A stretch of 7,327 nucleotides of DNA from GYS-P2D sp964489125 (GTDB taxonomy: Bacteria; Bacteroidota; Bacteroidia; Chitinophagales; Saprospiraceae), in the NCBI GenBank assembly GCA_964489125.1, contig CAZAXY010000147.1:1-7327 (forward strand), given 5' to 3'. The notes beneath the pieces were generated by a model. It made no database searches, had not been told where the DNA came from, and was given only the letters and a program-made list of their open reading frames with translations. Below are positions 1-6,241 of the stretch, one piece after another; position 1 is the first letter of the stretch; each line of letters starts with the position of its first letter. The position numbers and the translations under genes are program-made.

Positions 1-2
1 AA

Positions 3-1037
3 AAAGTGCTTAGGGAAACCATCAAGATGCATCTTGATGCAGGCGTACCGCTCAATGTACTCCACACAGGTGGGGATGAAGTACCCTATGGCGCTTGGCA
101 AAAATCACCGATGTGTCAGAGCTTCCTATCCGAAATGGAAAATCTAAGTGGGACCGATGATCTACATCCTAACATGCTATACTTTATCAGAGGTATCCTC
201 AATGAATATGATATAGTAACTGCCGGATGGGAAGAAATCGTTCTTGCCCATACATCCGAAGGTCATCAAGGCACTGCGATCAATGAGAATTTAATCGGAG
301 AACCGATGCTTCCCTATGTATGGAATGCCTCTTGGGGATGGGGTCGAGAGGACATGGCATATAAACTTGCTAATGCGGGATTTGATGCAGTAATGTGTAA
401 CTCAGCATCTTACTATTTTGATCTGGCGTACGACAGCGATCCAAGGGAAGGTGGTCTGGACTGGTCTGGACTCACTAACGCTAAAACCGCTTTTGACTTG
501 GAGCCTCTGGATGTCATGGCTAAAGCGACACATGACTTGCGAGGCAATCCACTCGACCCAGAATATATCAAGTCTAAAGACCAACTCACAGAGTCGGGCA
601 AACAACGTATCCTAGGCATACAAGCCCAACTGTGGAGCGAAACTTTATACGAGGCGGACCTCGTAGATTATATGATCTTCCCTAAAATTTTTGGCTTAGC
701 CCAACGAGCATGGTCTCCGGTCACCTCAAATTATACTGCCGAGTATCACAACTTCGTGAATACAATAGGTCAGAGAGAACTCCTAAGATTAGATCAATAT
801 CATGACCGTGGGATACAATATCGCATACCGCCTCCAGGAATCTACAGCACAGGAGAAACCATCTCAATGAACACCCTCTATCCAGGCTTAGAAATAAGGT
901 ATACAACAGATGGCAGTGAGCCTACTGAAAGATCATCTCTCTATACTGATCCTCTGAACTTCACGCCCGGAACAGAGATTAAAGCAAGGGCTTTCAATAG
1001 TGTTTCACGAGGGAGTCGGACTAGTACTATTCAATGA
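3..1037 (+). CDS. Beta-N-acetylhexosaminidase, glycoside hydrolase family 20 (5' end outside the window)
   Basis: Partial gene: the reading frame is open to the window edge, so the GTG at position 6 is an internal valine and the N-terminal half is missing. The visible part carries the GH20 catalytic signature HTGGDE, with the Asp-Glu pair encoded at 75-80; in this family the Asp orients the substrate acetamido group and the Glu is the general acid. Further GH20 marks are 'VWNASWGWG' near codon 106, 'GIQAQLWSE' near codon 205 and 'FGLAQRAWSP' near codon 230. The last ~70 residues ('PPGIYSTGE', 'PGLEIRYTTDGSEPT') match the chitobiase/hexosaminidase C-terminal beta-sandwich. The family removes terminal GlcNAc or GalNAc from chitin oligomers or glycans, usually in the periplasm, at the cell surface or secreted. 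The product ends at TGA 1035-1037. The next gene on this strand starts 139 bases on, so co-transcription is possible but not shown. Substrate cannot be decided from the visible part. Confidence 0.95.
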   Translation, partial: KVLRETIKMHLDAGVPLNVLHTGGDEVPYGAWQKSPMCQSFLSEMENLSGTDDLHPNMLYFIRGILNEYDIVTAGWEEIVLAHTSEGHQGTAINENLIGEPMLPYVWNASWGWGREDMAYKLANAGFDAVMCNSASYYFDLAYDSDPREGGLDWSGLTNAKTAFDLEPLDVMAKATHDLRGNPLDPEYIKSKDQLTESGKQRILGIQAQLWSETLYEADLVDYMIFPKIFGLAQRAWSPVTSNYTAEYHNFVNTIGQRELLRLDQYHDRGIQYRIPPPGIYSTGETISMNTLYPGLEIRYTTDGSEPTERSSLYTDPLNFTPGTEIKARAFNSVSRGSRTSTIQ

Positions 1038-1176
1038 CTACAGGCCAATAATTAAGGGTTATACGGGCTAATCACTACTCCTTTTTGTCGGCTATCTTAC
1101 GTGTAGAATATTTTACAGTTCATCTACTAACCGTGGCATAGAAATTGGATTCTTCGTGTTACTTACAATTTTTAAC

Positions 1177-3813
1177 ATGAAGCTTTACACAATCATAGCC
1201 CTAGTGCTATTTCAATTGTCGTACGCAATTGCGCAGCAACCTAACGAAGAGATTGAGGACTTTTGTAGTCATGACTCAAACCAAGTCGAAGAGTTTGTTC
1301 CCTTAGATCCACCAGGCGGTATTAGTAATAATGTTAATTGTGCTTTATCAAGCGTAGCAGCTTATGCGCTCCTTTCTCCACCTCAGATGTTTGATGCATT
1401 GTTAGCCTCTCATGAGCCTCAAGCTTGTGTATATAGGGTCTTAGTATCTTTTAACACAGTTGTATCACCACAGGTATTCACTAATGAGCATGTACGCACT
1501 ATTGCTCTTTTATCAGAGCCTTATTTTGAAAGCTTTAATGGTGTAGATGATAATGGTAGTCTAGCGCTTATGACGTATCTGGGACTTGCGGTGCAATTCT
1601 CAGCAGACTTTTCCAACTTTATAAGCTTTGCTCCAGATACATGGAGTGCCATCGAACAATCGATGTTGGTATACCATAATAATCCCATCAATAAAATACA
1701 ATCTGAAACGGCCCTTTTTACGACCTCTCATTTTTTGAATGCAAGTGCACGAGATTCGCTGAACTCTAAAGTGGAGATTATTGATTTTGTTGGTGATCTA
1801 TTAGACGATTTGGCGACCGATGGCTACAATGAATTTGATGACATATATCCATACTACTTCTGCTATTACTATCTACTTGATATCTACTTTAGGTATGCCC
1901 CACTCAATCCAGAGTTTCTGGATGAAATAGTCAATCGTACTGATGTAATTACGAGCATAGAAGAAGTTGCAATCAATACTAATCTAAACCCTGAAACGTA
2001 TACCCACTTTGATGATTTATCAAATTTCTCTGTGATCAGCCTTGTTAATATGATCAATCATGAACCAATAGAGTCCTATGTAATTGAAGCCTTAAATGAG
2101 GTTAACAATACCTATGAGTCGTTTAGTCCACAGTGGTTGACGGCAGCCTTCCAATTGGCAGAGCACGATGATACTTTTGAGCACACTTCTGAAAGCCTGA
2201 CAGCAGAATTACGGGCTCTAACACTTCCGAATACACACCTATTTGACGAAGGGAGATTTATAATTGAAACTTCACTCTCTTATGAGGAGGCTCAGGCTCT
2301 ATATGAAGCATCGTTAGAAGTACGTGCTCAGTTCTTCAGACTAATTGGGGATCATAGTGTTGTTCCACAAGATCTGAATGATACCGTTACAGCAGTAGTG
2401 TATGGAACCAGGCAGGACTATGTAGATTTTAACAACCTGCTCTACGGTATCAACTTCCCCAATTCTGGAGGAGTCTATATCGAGATATTCGGTACATTTT
2501 TCACCTATGATCGAGAAGAACATGAAAGCCAATTCACAACCGAAGAGCTCTTCAGACATGAATACACTCACTACCTCCAAGGAAGATACTTGATCCCAGG
2601 AGATTGGGGTGTCGCCGAGGTCTATCAGAACAGTAGACTGGTATGGTTGGAAGAAGGGATGGCTCAATTTCTAACCGGAGCAACTCGGACAAATGGAATA
2701 GGTTTATTAGACGTAACCCGAGAGCGAATCAACAACCATGGTGCAATACAAGGTTTCGATCAAATCTTTGCATCTTCTTATGGATCTGGAAATGCACTGT
2801 CATATTACGATTTCAGTCCGTTGTTATGGCATTACTGGTATGACAATGATCGAGAGCTGATTGAGGAGATGCTTACCCATCTGAAACAGCTCAATATTCC
2901 GGCTTTTGATTCTCTGATCACATCTATTAATAATGATGCCGATCAAGAGCAGGAGTATATAAACTTTATCAATAGGAATATCACACGTGATTCATTATGG
3001 TTTACGCCAGTAACTGAGTCGGTCGTTTATGACGATCTGAATTCAGCTAACCTCAATGACATCATGGCAGAGATAGAGTCTCTTAATCCTCGATTTGATG
3101 CGCAAAGCGCATCAGTCTTTGGCGATGAAAATTTGGAAAGATTCAGAATTGAAGGCATCTGGCAAAGAGATACTGATGAATCTATTGAAGGGGATATCAA
3201 CGACTTACTGATCTCAATGAGTTCAGAAGATGAACTCGATCCTCTTAACTACAATGTCGCTTACTATGCCACTGAAGAGAATAATGGCATTGTGCCTTTC
3301 ATCATTGAAGGGCCTGTAGGAAGAGGCTGTGAACCACCGTCGGAAGATCCCGCTATATTCGTGGATAGTTCATTCGCTTTATTATTTCATTTCTCCGGTG
3401 ATTATGAACAGAGAAACATCAGAATTAGAGAGATCGGAGAGACGGATTGGGATTACAACAGTGCCTCCAGCAATAACTTTATTGACAGCCTTCTGAATCT
3501 GACATCACCTGTCGGATACGAGTATCAGATTCAATATGTCTGCAATGAATCATCAGTTTCGCCATATACTGAAATCAATATAATATTCCCCTGTCATCAA
3601 AACAGAGTTATCACAGCGGATATTATGACTGATCAGAGTCTGTATAGTGCGGATGATTTTGAAGCTTATTCAACTATTTCAAATGCTTCCAAGGTTGGTT
3701 TCTTTGCACTTAACGATATCCAACTAAATCCTGGATTCTTAGTAGAAAAAGGAAGTGAGTTGGAAGTCGATCGGGCTAACTGTATTTCGGGCGATTTTGC
3801 TAACAATCCATAG
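1177..3813 (+). CDS. Secreted microbial collagenase, peptidase family M9
   Basis: An 878-residue zinc metalloprotease predicted to be exported. I chose ATG 1177 rather than the in-frame GTG 1156 because it begins directly with a Sec signal peptide (MKLY, hydrophobic core, AIA cleavage site near residue 19). Residues ~30-400 resemble the helical activator (M9N) region. The catalytic motif is HEYTH at residues 461-465: two zinc His and the catalytic Glu. Glu493 in 'WLEEGMAQF' lies 32 residues after the first His, the spacing I recall for the third zinc ligand of clostridial ColG. The surrounding 'HYLQGRY', 'PGDWG' and 'TGATRTNG' are also very close to clostridial collagenases. Residues ~719-800 look like a fibronectin-III-type module with paired Cys. 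Residues 806-878 form a short beta-rich tail ('LNPGFLVEKGSELEV') resembling terminal domains of secreted Bacteroidota proteins; I see no typical T9SS C-terminal signal. Likely role: digestion of collagen or similar animal matrix protein. Collagenolysis proper cannot be told from gelatinolysis by sequence. Confidence 0.93.
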   Translation: MKLYTIIALVLFQLSYAIAQQPNEEIEDFCSHDSNQVEEFVPLDPPGGISNNVNCALSSVAAYALLSPPQMFDALLASHEPQACVYRVLVSFNTVVSPQVFTNEHVRTIALLSEPYFESFNGVDDNGSLALMTYLGLAVQFSADFSNFISFAPDTWSAIEQSMLVYHNNPINKIQSETALFTTSHFLNASARDSLNSKVEIIDFVGDLLDDLATDGYNEFDDIYPYYFCYYYLLDIYFRYAPLNPEFLDEIVNRTDVITSIEEVAINTNLNPETYTHFDDLSNFSVISLVNMINHEPIESYVIEALNEVNNTYESFSPQWLTAAFQLAEHDDTFEHTSESLTAELRALTLPNTHLFDEGRFIIETSLSYEEAQALYEASLEVRAQFFRLIGDHSVVPQDLNDTVTAVVYGTRQDYVDFNNLLYGINFPNSGGVYIEIFGTFFTYDREEHESQFTTEELFRHEYTHYLQGRYLIPGDWGVAEVYQNSRLVWLEEGMAQFLTGATRTNGIGLLDVTRERINNHGAIQGFDQIFASSYGSGNALSYYDFSPLLWHYWYDNDRELIEEMLTHLKQLNIPAFDSLITSINNDADQEQEYINFINRNITRDSLWFTPVTESVVYDDLNSANLNDIMAEIESLNPRFDAQSASVFGDENLERFRIEGIWQRDTDESIEGDINDLLISMSSEDELDPLNYNVAYYATEENNGIVPFIIEGPVGRGCEPPSEDPAIFVDSSFALLFHFSGDYEQRNIRIREIGETDWDYNSASSNNFIDSLLNLTSPVGYEYQIQYVCNESSVSPYTEINIIFPCHQNRVITADIMTDQSLYSADDFEAYSTISNASKVGFFALNDIQLNPGFLVEKGSELEVDRANCISGDFANNP

Positions 3814-3817
3814 CGCT

Positions 3818-3844
3818 AGGTCATTACGGATTTTATGATGACCT
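3818..3844. terminator. Weak hairpin between convergent genes
   Basis: AGGTCAT (3818-3824) pairs perfectly with ATGACCT (3838-3844) across a 13-base loop, starting five bases after the collagenase stop codon. The 94-base gap separates convergent genes, where a bidirectional terminator would be expected. There is no T-run on either side, so it would be a poor intrinsic terminator, and the match could be chance. Confidence 0.25.
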
Positions 3845-3907
3845 CCCGGAGCACCAAGCGCAACAAGTAGTTTTGACTATCTCTGTTAGACAGCTGTCAG
3901 TCTTATA

Positions 3908-4288
3908 TCACAAGACCAATTGATTAAAGAGTTTATCCAATTCTTCTTCAGGGTCTGCACAGTATCCCGGATGTACAGGAGAGCTCTGGATGATCGTACT
4001 TCTGTTGGCGGTGAGCCATCTAAATCGCACCCTTAGTTCGAGTGCTCCAATTGCGCCCCCTTCTCTTCCTGCACAGACTAATGCCCATGCATCCAGATAT
4101 GTCTTAATCATATCTGCTTCTAATTCTGTAGATAGCGCCTTGAGTTTCGCCTCGTTCACATGAGTTTTCATCCGGAGGAAATCACTCTCTTTGGACATTA
4201 GGATTACACCGATATTAATGAACTCCTCTCGCTCTACCTTGGGGACTACTCGGATGACCGCATATTCGTATAGGAGATTATCTGGCAT
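3908..4288 (-). CDS. DUF3037 family protein
   Basis: A 126-residue cytoplasmic protein without signal peptide or membrane segment. ATG 4288 is preferred over the upstream in-frame ATG at 4315 because the family typically begins just before the 'YEYAVIRVVP' strand and this start gives a compact overlap with the preceding gene. Recognisable family marks are 'LYEYAVIRVVP' near residues 6-16, 'EEFINIGVIL' near 21-30, and 'RFRWLTANRSTIIQSSPVHPG' in the C-terminal half. The function of DUF3037 is not known to me. The start lies inside the end of the HipA-like gene (11-base overlap, 4278-4288), which implies one transcript and translational coupling. In many bacteria a DUF3037 gene sits beside a HipA-like gene, so the two products probably act together; what they do is not established. 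Base composition matches the chromosomal side of the window rather than the AT-rich island. Confidence 0.82.
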   Translation of the reverse strand: MPDNLLYEYAVIRVVPKVEREEFINIGVILMSKESDFLRMKTHVNEAKLKALSTELEADMIKTYLDAWALVCAGREGGAIGALELRVRFRWLTANRSTIIQSSPVHPGYCADPEEELDKLFNQLVL

Positions 4289-5057
4289 CAGCGGCTTCTT
4301 TAGCGAGAACGTCAATATTGATTACTCTGGACAGTATAATCTTCTTATAAGCTTGTCTCTTTTCCTCTGGAGATAGCGAACTATTCTCTTCTATAAGCCA
4401 ATCTTCTGGTAGCGCATCTATTATTTCAGCAATCAGATCGGATGATAATTGTTCTTTTATGATGCTTACAGCATCGGAGAGCTTAGTCGCTTCTGATAAG
4501 AGGACGTGTTCCCTTACTAATGGGAAGGTCCGACCTAAATGAGACTCCCAATTAGTCCAGTTATGATGAAAATAAAGACTCGCACCGTGATCTATTAACC
4601 ACAACTCCTTATTCCAGTTGAGCAGATTGGTATTCTTGGCAGTACGATCTATGTTGCTGATGATGCTGTCCAGCATAACAACTAAAGACGCTTGTAGTGG
4701 ATCTGACACAGATACCAATGGATCATAAGTGATAGCCCCTGATAGGAAATGAAGCCCGAGGTTTAGGCCTACGCTAAATTTCAGTAAGTCTTGTATCTCC
4801 TCATCGCCTTCGGCCTTGCTGAAAGAGTCATCCAGATTCATCAATACGATTTCTGGTACTCGGAGCCCGATGGCCCTGGCGAGTTCTGCTCCGATCAGCT
4901 CCGCTATAAGGGCTTTCTTGCCTTGACCAGCACCTCTGAACTTGATCACATATTGAAACCCATCATCGGCTTCTACTATGGCAGGCAGTGAGCCACCTTC
5001 ACGCAAAGGCATGATGTATCGCATCACATTGACCGTTCTGATTTCAATCTTGGACAT
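4278..5057 (-). CDS. HipA-like kinase-fold protein, paired with DUF3037
   Basis: Start taken at ATG 5057 (MSKIEIRTV, 259 residues); an in-frame ATG at 5132 adds 25 residues of low-complexity sequence and is less likely. The kinase-type motifs are visible in order: Lys39 in 'QYVIKFRG' (candidate ATP lysine), the helix 'AELIGAELARAIGLRVPE' at ~52-69 as in HipA proteins, the catalytic loop 'SNIDRTAKNTN' at 134-144 (Asp137, Asn142), and 'WLIDHG' at 153-158, where Asp156 takes the place of the DFG aspartate. All core residues are present, so it could be an active Ser/Thr kinase. At ~260 residues it is much shorter than classical HipA (~440) and lacks its N-terminal subdomain, fitting the short HipA-like family found beside DUF3037. 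No HipB-type antitoxin gene is next to it. Substrate and role are unknown; calling it a persistence toxin would go beyond the sequence. Confidence 0.85.
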   Translation of the reverse strand: MSKIEIRTVNVMRYIMPLREGGSLPAIVEADDGFQYVIKFRGAGQGKKALIAELIGAELARAIGLRVPEIVLMNLDDSFSKAEGDEEIQDLLKFSVGLNLGLHFLSGAITYDPLVSVSDPLQASLVVMLDSIISNIDRTAKNTNLLNWNKELWLIDHGASLYFHHNWTNWESHLGRTFPLVREHVLLSEATKLSDAVSIIKEQLSSDLIAEIIDALPEDWLIEENSSLSPEEKRQAYKKIILSRVINIDVLAKEAADAR

Positions 5058-5148
5058 GATTGCAAGGTAGCTTTTTGACCTATTATTTTTTAGGGAGATC
5101 GAGGAAAGGATTATGGTTGGATTAACGTCCAATATGTCTGTATCGTCT

Positions 5149-5317
5149 TTATAAGCGATAGTTAAGTTTCTCTAATCCCCCTTTCATGGCCTCCACCAAG
5201 ATGCTCTTGATAAGTGAGATTAAAGCCCCTTGGGCTCCAACAAGCCCTTAGCCTGCCTTGATCTTCTCTATCGCTTTATACTTGAATAGCCCAGAAAACG
5301 AACTTTTCCGTTTCCAT
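5149..5317 (-). pseudogene. IS256-family transposase, N-terminal remnant with frameshift and internal stop
   Basis: Not a standard open frame. It begins at ATG 5317 (METEKFVF) and then must change frame between about 5296 and 5286 to continue as 'LFKYKAIEKIKAG'. It meets TAA at 5248-5250 and stays readable in the same frame as 'GLVGAQGALISLIKSILVEA' and 'MKGGLEKL', until TAA 5149-5151. Joined, this follows the N-terminal pattern I know from IS256/Mutator transposases of Bacteroidota (M..EKF.F..FK.KAIE.LK.G..L.GK.GA..PL.K..LE.A.EGE...HL). The DDE catalytic part is absent altogether, so the copy is dead. The match is by eye and the stretch is short (~55 codons). The frameshift, nonsense codon and 3' truncation together indicate long decay. 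The HipA-like gene starts ~90 bases beyond the remnant. Confidence 0.6.
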
Positions 5318-5342
5318 TGTCAATGTTATTGTAATTAATAAC

Positions 5343-5369
5343 CATTGCCACAGATTTTGAAACACTCTC
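5343..5369 (-). mobile_element. Possible left terminal inverted repeat of the IS256-like element
   Basis: Reading the minus strand, the sequence changes from hsdM coding into 'GAGAGTGTTTCAAAATCTGT' (5369 to 5350) followed by GGCA. This resembles IS256-family ends in character (G-rich tip, AAA core, TGTGGCA/TGTGTA inner part). It lies 26 bases before the transposase ATG at 5317, an ordinary distance for this family. The matching right end is not present in the 5058-5150 stretch, so the exact tip and any target duplication cannot be verified here. Confidence 0.45.
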
Positions 5370-5444
5370 TCCTCCGTAGGCTCTTAGTGAATTTGCTGCA
5401 TCCCAGAGTTTATCTTGTAAGTCTTTTAATTGGTCGTTTGTCAT
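5370..5444 (-). pseudogene. hsdM: Type I restriction-modification methyltransferase HsdM, N-terminal remnant (~25 codons)
   Basis: ATG 5444 opens 'MTNDQLKDLQDKLWDAANSL' and then 'RAYGG', the typical first helix of HsdM subunits (M.NEQLK.LED.LWDAAN.LRA). In intact proteins this is followed by 'xxASxYxxPVLGLIFLRFAD', and none of that is present. Similarity stops at codon 25, where the IS-end-like sequence starts; the frame then runs on through IS-derived sequence to TAG at 5268-5270. No methyltransferase motif (NPPF), specificity subunit or restriction subunit is in the window, so the system is non-functional here. The start codon lies 12 bases after the AbiEii stop, which suggests an abiEi-abiEii-hsdM operon before decay. 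The call rests on a short but characteristic stretch. Confidence 0.62.
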
Positions 5445-5456
5445 TAATTATTTGTT

Positions 5457-5861
5457 TCAAACATTGAATTTCTTTAGATGCCTGTTCATTTCTCTTTCCA
5501 CTTGGTCAAAAGGAGGTAAATCTTGAATTTGATCTGCCATCGATTTGGACCATCTCCCACTATATTGTGGAAGTCGCTTTTCAATTGATCTGTGAAAGGC
5601 TGAAGAATCTATATTCTTTGCTTCGCATTTCTCACTAAATTCCGGAACGAAAAAATCAATATCCATTCCATATACTTCAAGTAAATACCAAATATCGTAG
5701 TAGTCTCTTGGCTGCATCCTTTGCATTGTACATCTGAGTTTCTCCACTAACACTTCTTTCAAAGGGTAACATAAGAGTTCGTATTCTTCCAGATCAGAGT
5801 AGTTAATAATGGCAGGTTTAGTTACTGCATCAAATAATAACCAATATAGTATTCGGCACTT
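5457..5861 (-). pseudogene. AbiEii-type nucleotidyltransferase toxin, C-terminal remnant
   Basis: The open frame runs from just after a stop at 5862-5864 to TGA 5457-5459 with no usable ATG at its head; TTG 5762 would leave only the last 101 residues. The readable part is 'AIINYSDLEEYELLCYPLKE' then 'VLVEKLRCTMQRMQPRDYYD' and 'IWYLLE'. This is the C-terminal half of AbiEii/AbiGii nucleotidyltransferases (YSD..., EilaEKLRAL.QR..pRDlYDlwyLl). The N-terminal nucleotidyltransferase core (GGTxL and the metal-binding acidic residues, ~150 residues) is absent, so no toxin activity is expected. Upstream it joins the AbiEi remnant in a different frame at about 5820-5845. In type IV toxin-antitoxin systems AbiEii is the toxin that modifies nucleic acid (tRNA in characterised relatives) and aborts phage infection. 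Confidence 0.78.
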
Positions 5862-6109
5862 TCAACTAAATGTTTGGTTAGTTGATGCCACTCCGGAATA
5901 TAAGTTGATCTTGTTTCTCCAAGAGGTATAATTGCATATAGACCTACTTTGAGTCTTGATATTTTTCCTCTATTTGCCATATCACTCAATAATTCTCTTA
6001 TTGCACCTTTGGATACTTCCGGAAATTCATGATATACTTCCTCAATATGAAAACAAGATTGGTCTTGCTCCATAAATTGTGATATAAGTCTCTTTGAGTC
6101 TAATTTCAT
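5822..6109 (-). pseudogene. AbiEi-type antitoxin/repressor, truncated after the winged-helix domain
   Basis: A 95-residue product from ATG 6109. It matches the N-terminal part of AbiEi antitoxins: a winged-helix DNA-binding domain ('FHIEEVYHEFPEVSKGAIRE' then 'LLSDMANRGKISRLKVGLYA', residues ~20-60) followed by the linker and 'ESAEYYIGYY' near 83-92, where the C-terminal antitoxin domain normally begins ('YYIGxxSAL...'). It stops three residues later at TAA, about 100 residues short of the usual ~200. The following sequence belongs to AbiEii, so the loss is part of one deletion across both genes. Family knowledge: the N-terminal domain binds the operon's own promoter and the C-terminal domain is needed to neutralise AbiEii. 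The remaining protein could in principle still bind DNA. Two inverted repeats lie directly upstream (6130-6152, 6160-6176). Confidence 0.78.
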
Positions 6110-6129
6110 TTGTTATGTTTCATATCCTC

Positions 6130-6152
6130 AAAATCAGGTATTTACTGATTTT
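6130..6152. promoter_or_regulatory. Inverted repeat upstream of abiEi (candidate AbiEi operator 1)
   Basis: AAAATCAG (6130-6137) and CTGATTTT (6145-6152) form a perfect 8-base inverted repeat around a 7-base spacer, 21 bases before the AbiEi start codon on the minus strand. AbiEi proteins are known to repress their own operon by binding inverted repeats in the promoter region, so an operator is the natural reading. An RNA leader hairpin is the alternative. Confidence 0.4.
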
Positions 6153-6159
6153 CGTCGTA

Positions 6160-6176
6160 TAAATAGTAACTATTTA
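6160..6176. promoter_or_regulatory. Near-continuous palindrome upstream of abiEi (candidate promoter/operator 2)
   Basis: TAAATAGT-A-ACTATTTA is a perfect 8-base palindrome around a single central base, 50 bases before the AbiEi start. Its AT-richness and position suit a promoter overlapped by a repressor site. It sits seven bases from the neighbouring inverted repeat, giving two-site architecture of the kind AbiEi uses. No convincing Bacteroidota -33/-7 pair could be fixed by eye. Confidence 0.35.
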
Positions 6177-6190
6177 AGAGAGATGGCAAG

Positions 6191-6224
6191 AAGAACAATG
6201 TGTGCGATAGCATTCTTTGTTCTT
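6191..6224. repeat. Inverted repeat in the gap between abiEi and the coiled-coil gene
   Basis: AAGAACAA (6191-6198) is perfectly inverted as TTGTTCTT (6217-6224) over an 18-base spacer. With small offsets the similarity extends to 'CAAGAAGAACAATG' against 'CAAGAACAAAGAATG' on the opposite strand. There is no T-run, so a simple terminator is unlikely. The spacing and imperfect extension suit a folded DNA or RNA element, whose function I cannot assign. Confidence 0.4.
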
Positions 6225-6241
6225 GTGGGTTGGCATTCTTT
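6210..6241 (+). repeat. Short direct repeat GCATTCTTT
   Basis: GCATTCTTT occurs at 6210-6218 and again at 6233-6241, overlapping the right arm of the inverted repeat above. It forms part of a compact repeat-rich segment that continues into 'GCTTGCATGTAACGGTTTTG' (6245-6264), just beyond the stop codon of the coiled-coil gene. Confidence 0.35.

Noticed and set aside
6..8. GTG as the start codon of the hexosaminidase
   Set aside because: The frame is open to the window edge and GH20 proteins have a long N-terminal part before the HxGGDE motif, so this is an internal codon.
402..619. Several 60-70-residue open frames on both strands
   Set aside because: All overlap the conserved GH20 coding frame and show no family resemblance or translation signal.
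1156..1176. GTG 1156 start for the collagenase
   Set aside because: It would put seven extra residues before a clean signal peptide that begins at ATG 1177.
2341..2667. A 108-residue open frame on the minus strand
   Set aside because: It is antisense to the well-supported catalytic region of the collagenase, and its product has no recognisable feature.
5222..5247. Alternative GGGCT/AGCCC hairpins suggesting a terminator or attenuator
   Set aside because: The stretch lies inside the transposase remnant's readable codons ('GLVGAQGAL'), the stems are only five bases, and no T-run follows.
5268..5444. A 58-residue hypothetical protein starting MTNDQLK
   Set aside because: Only the first ~25 residues resemble a family (HsdM); the rest overlaps the IS-end-like sequence and the transposase remnant in another frame.
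5058..5456. CRISPR array or tRNA gene in the broken region
   Set aside because: No regularly spaced repeats and no cloverleaf or TTCRA-type motif could be found on either strand.
5457..5762. A free-standing 101-residue protein starting at TTG 5762
   Set aside because: The same frame is already AbiEii-like for 30 or more codons upstream, so the TTG is an internal Leu of a truncated gene.
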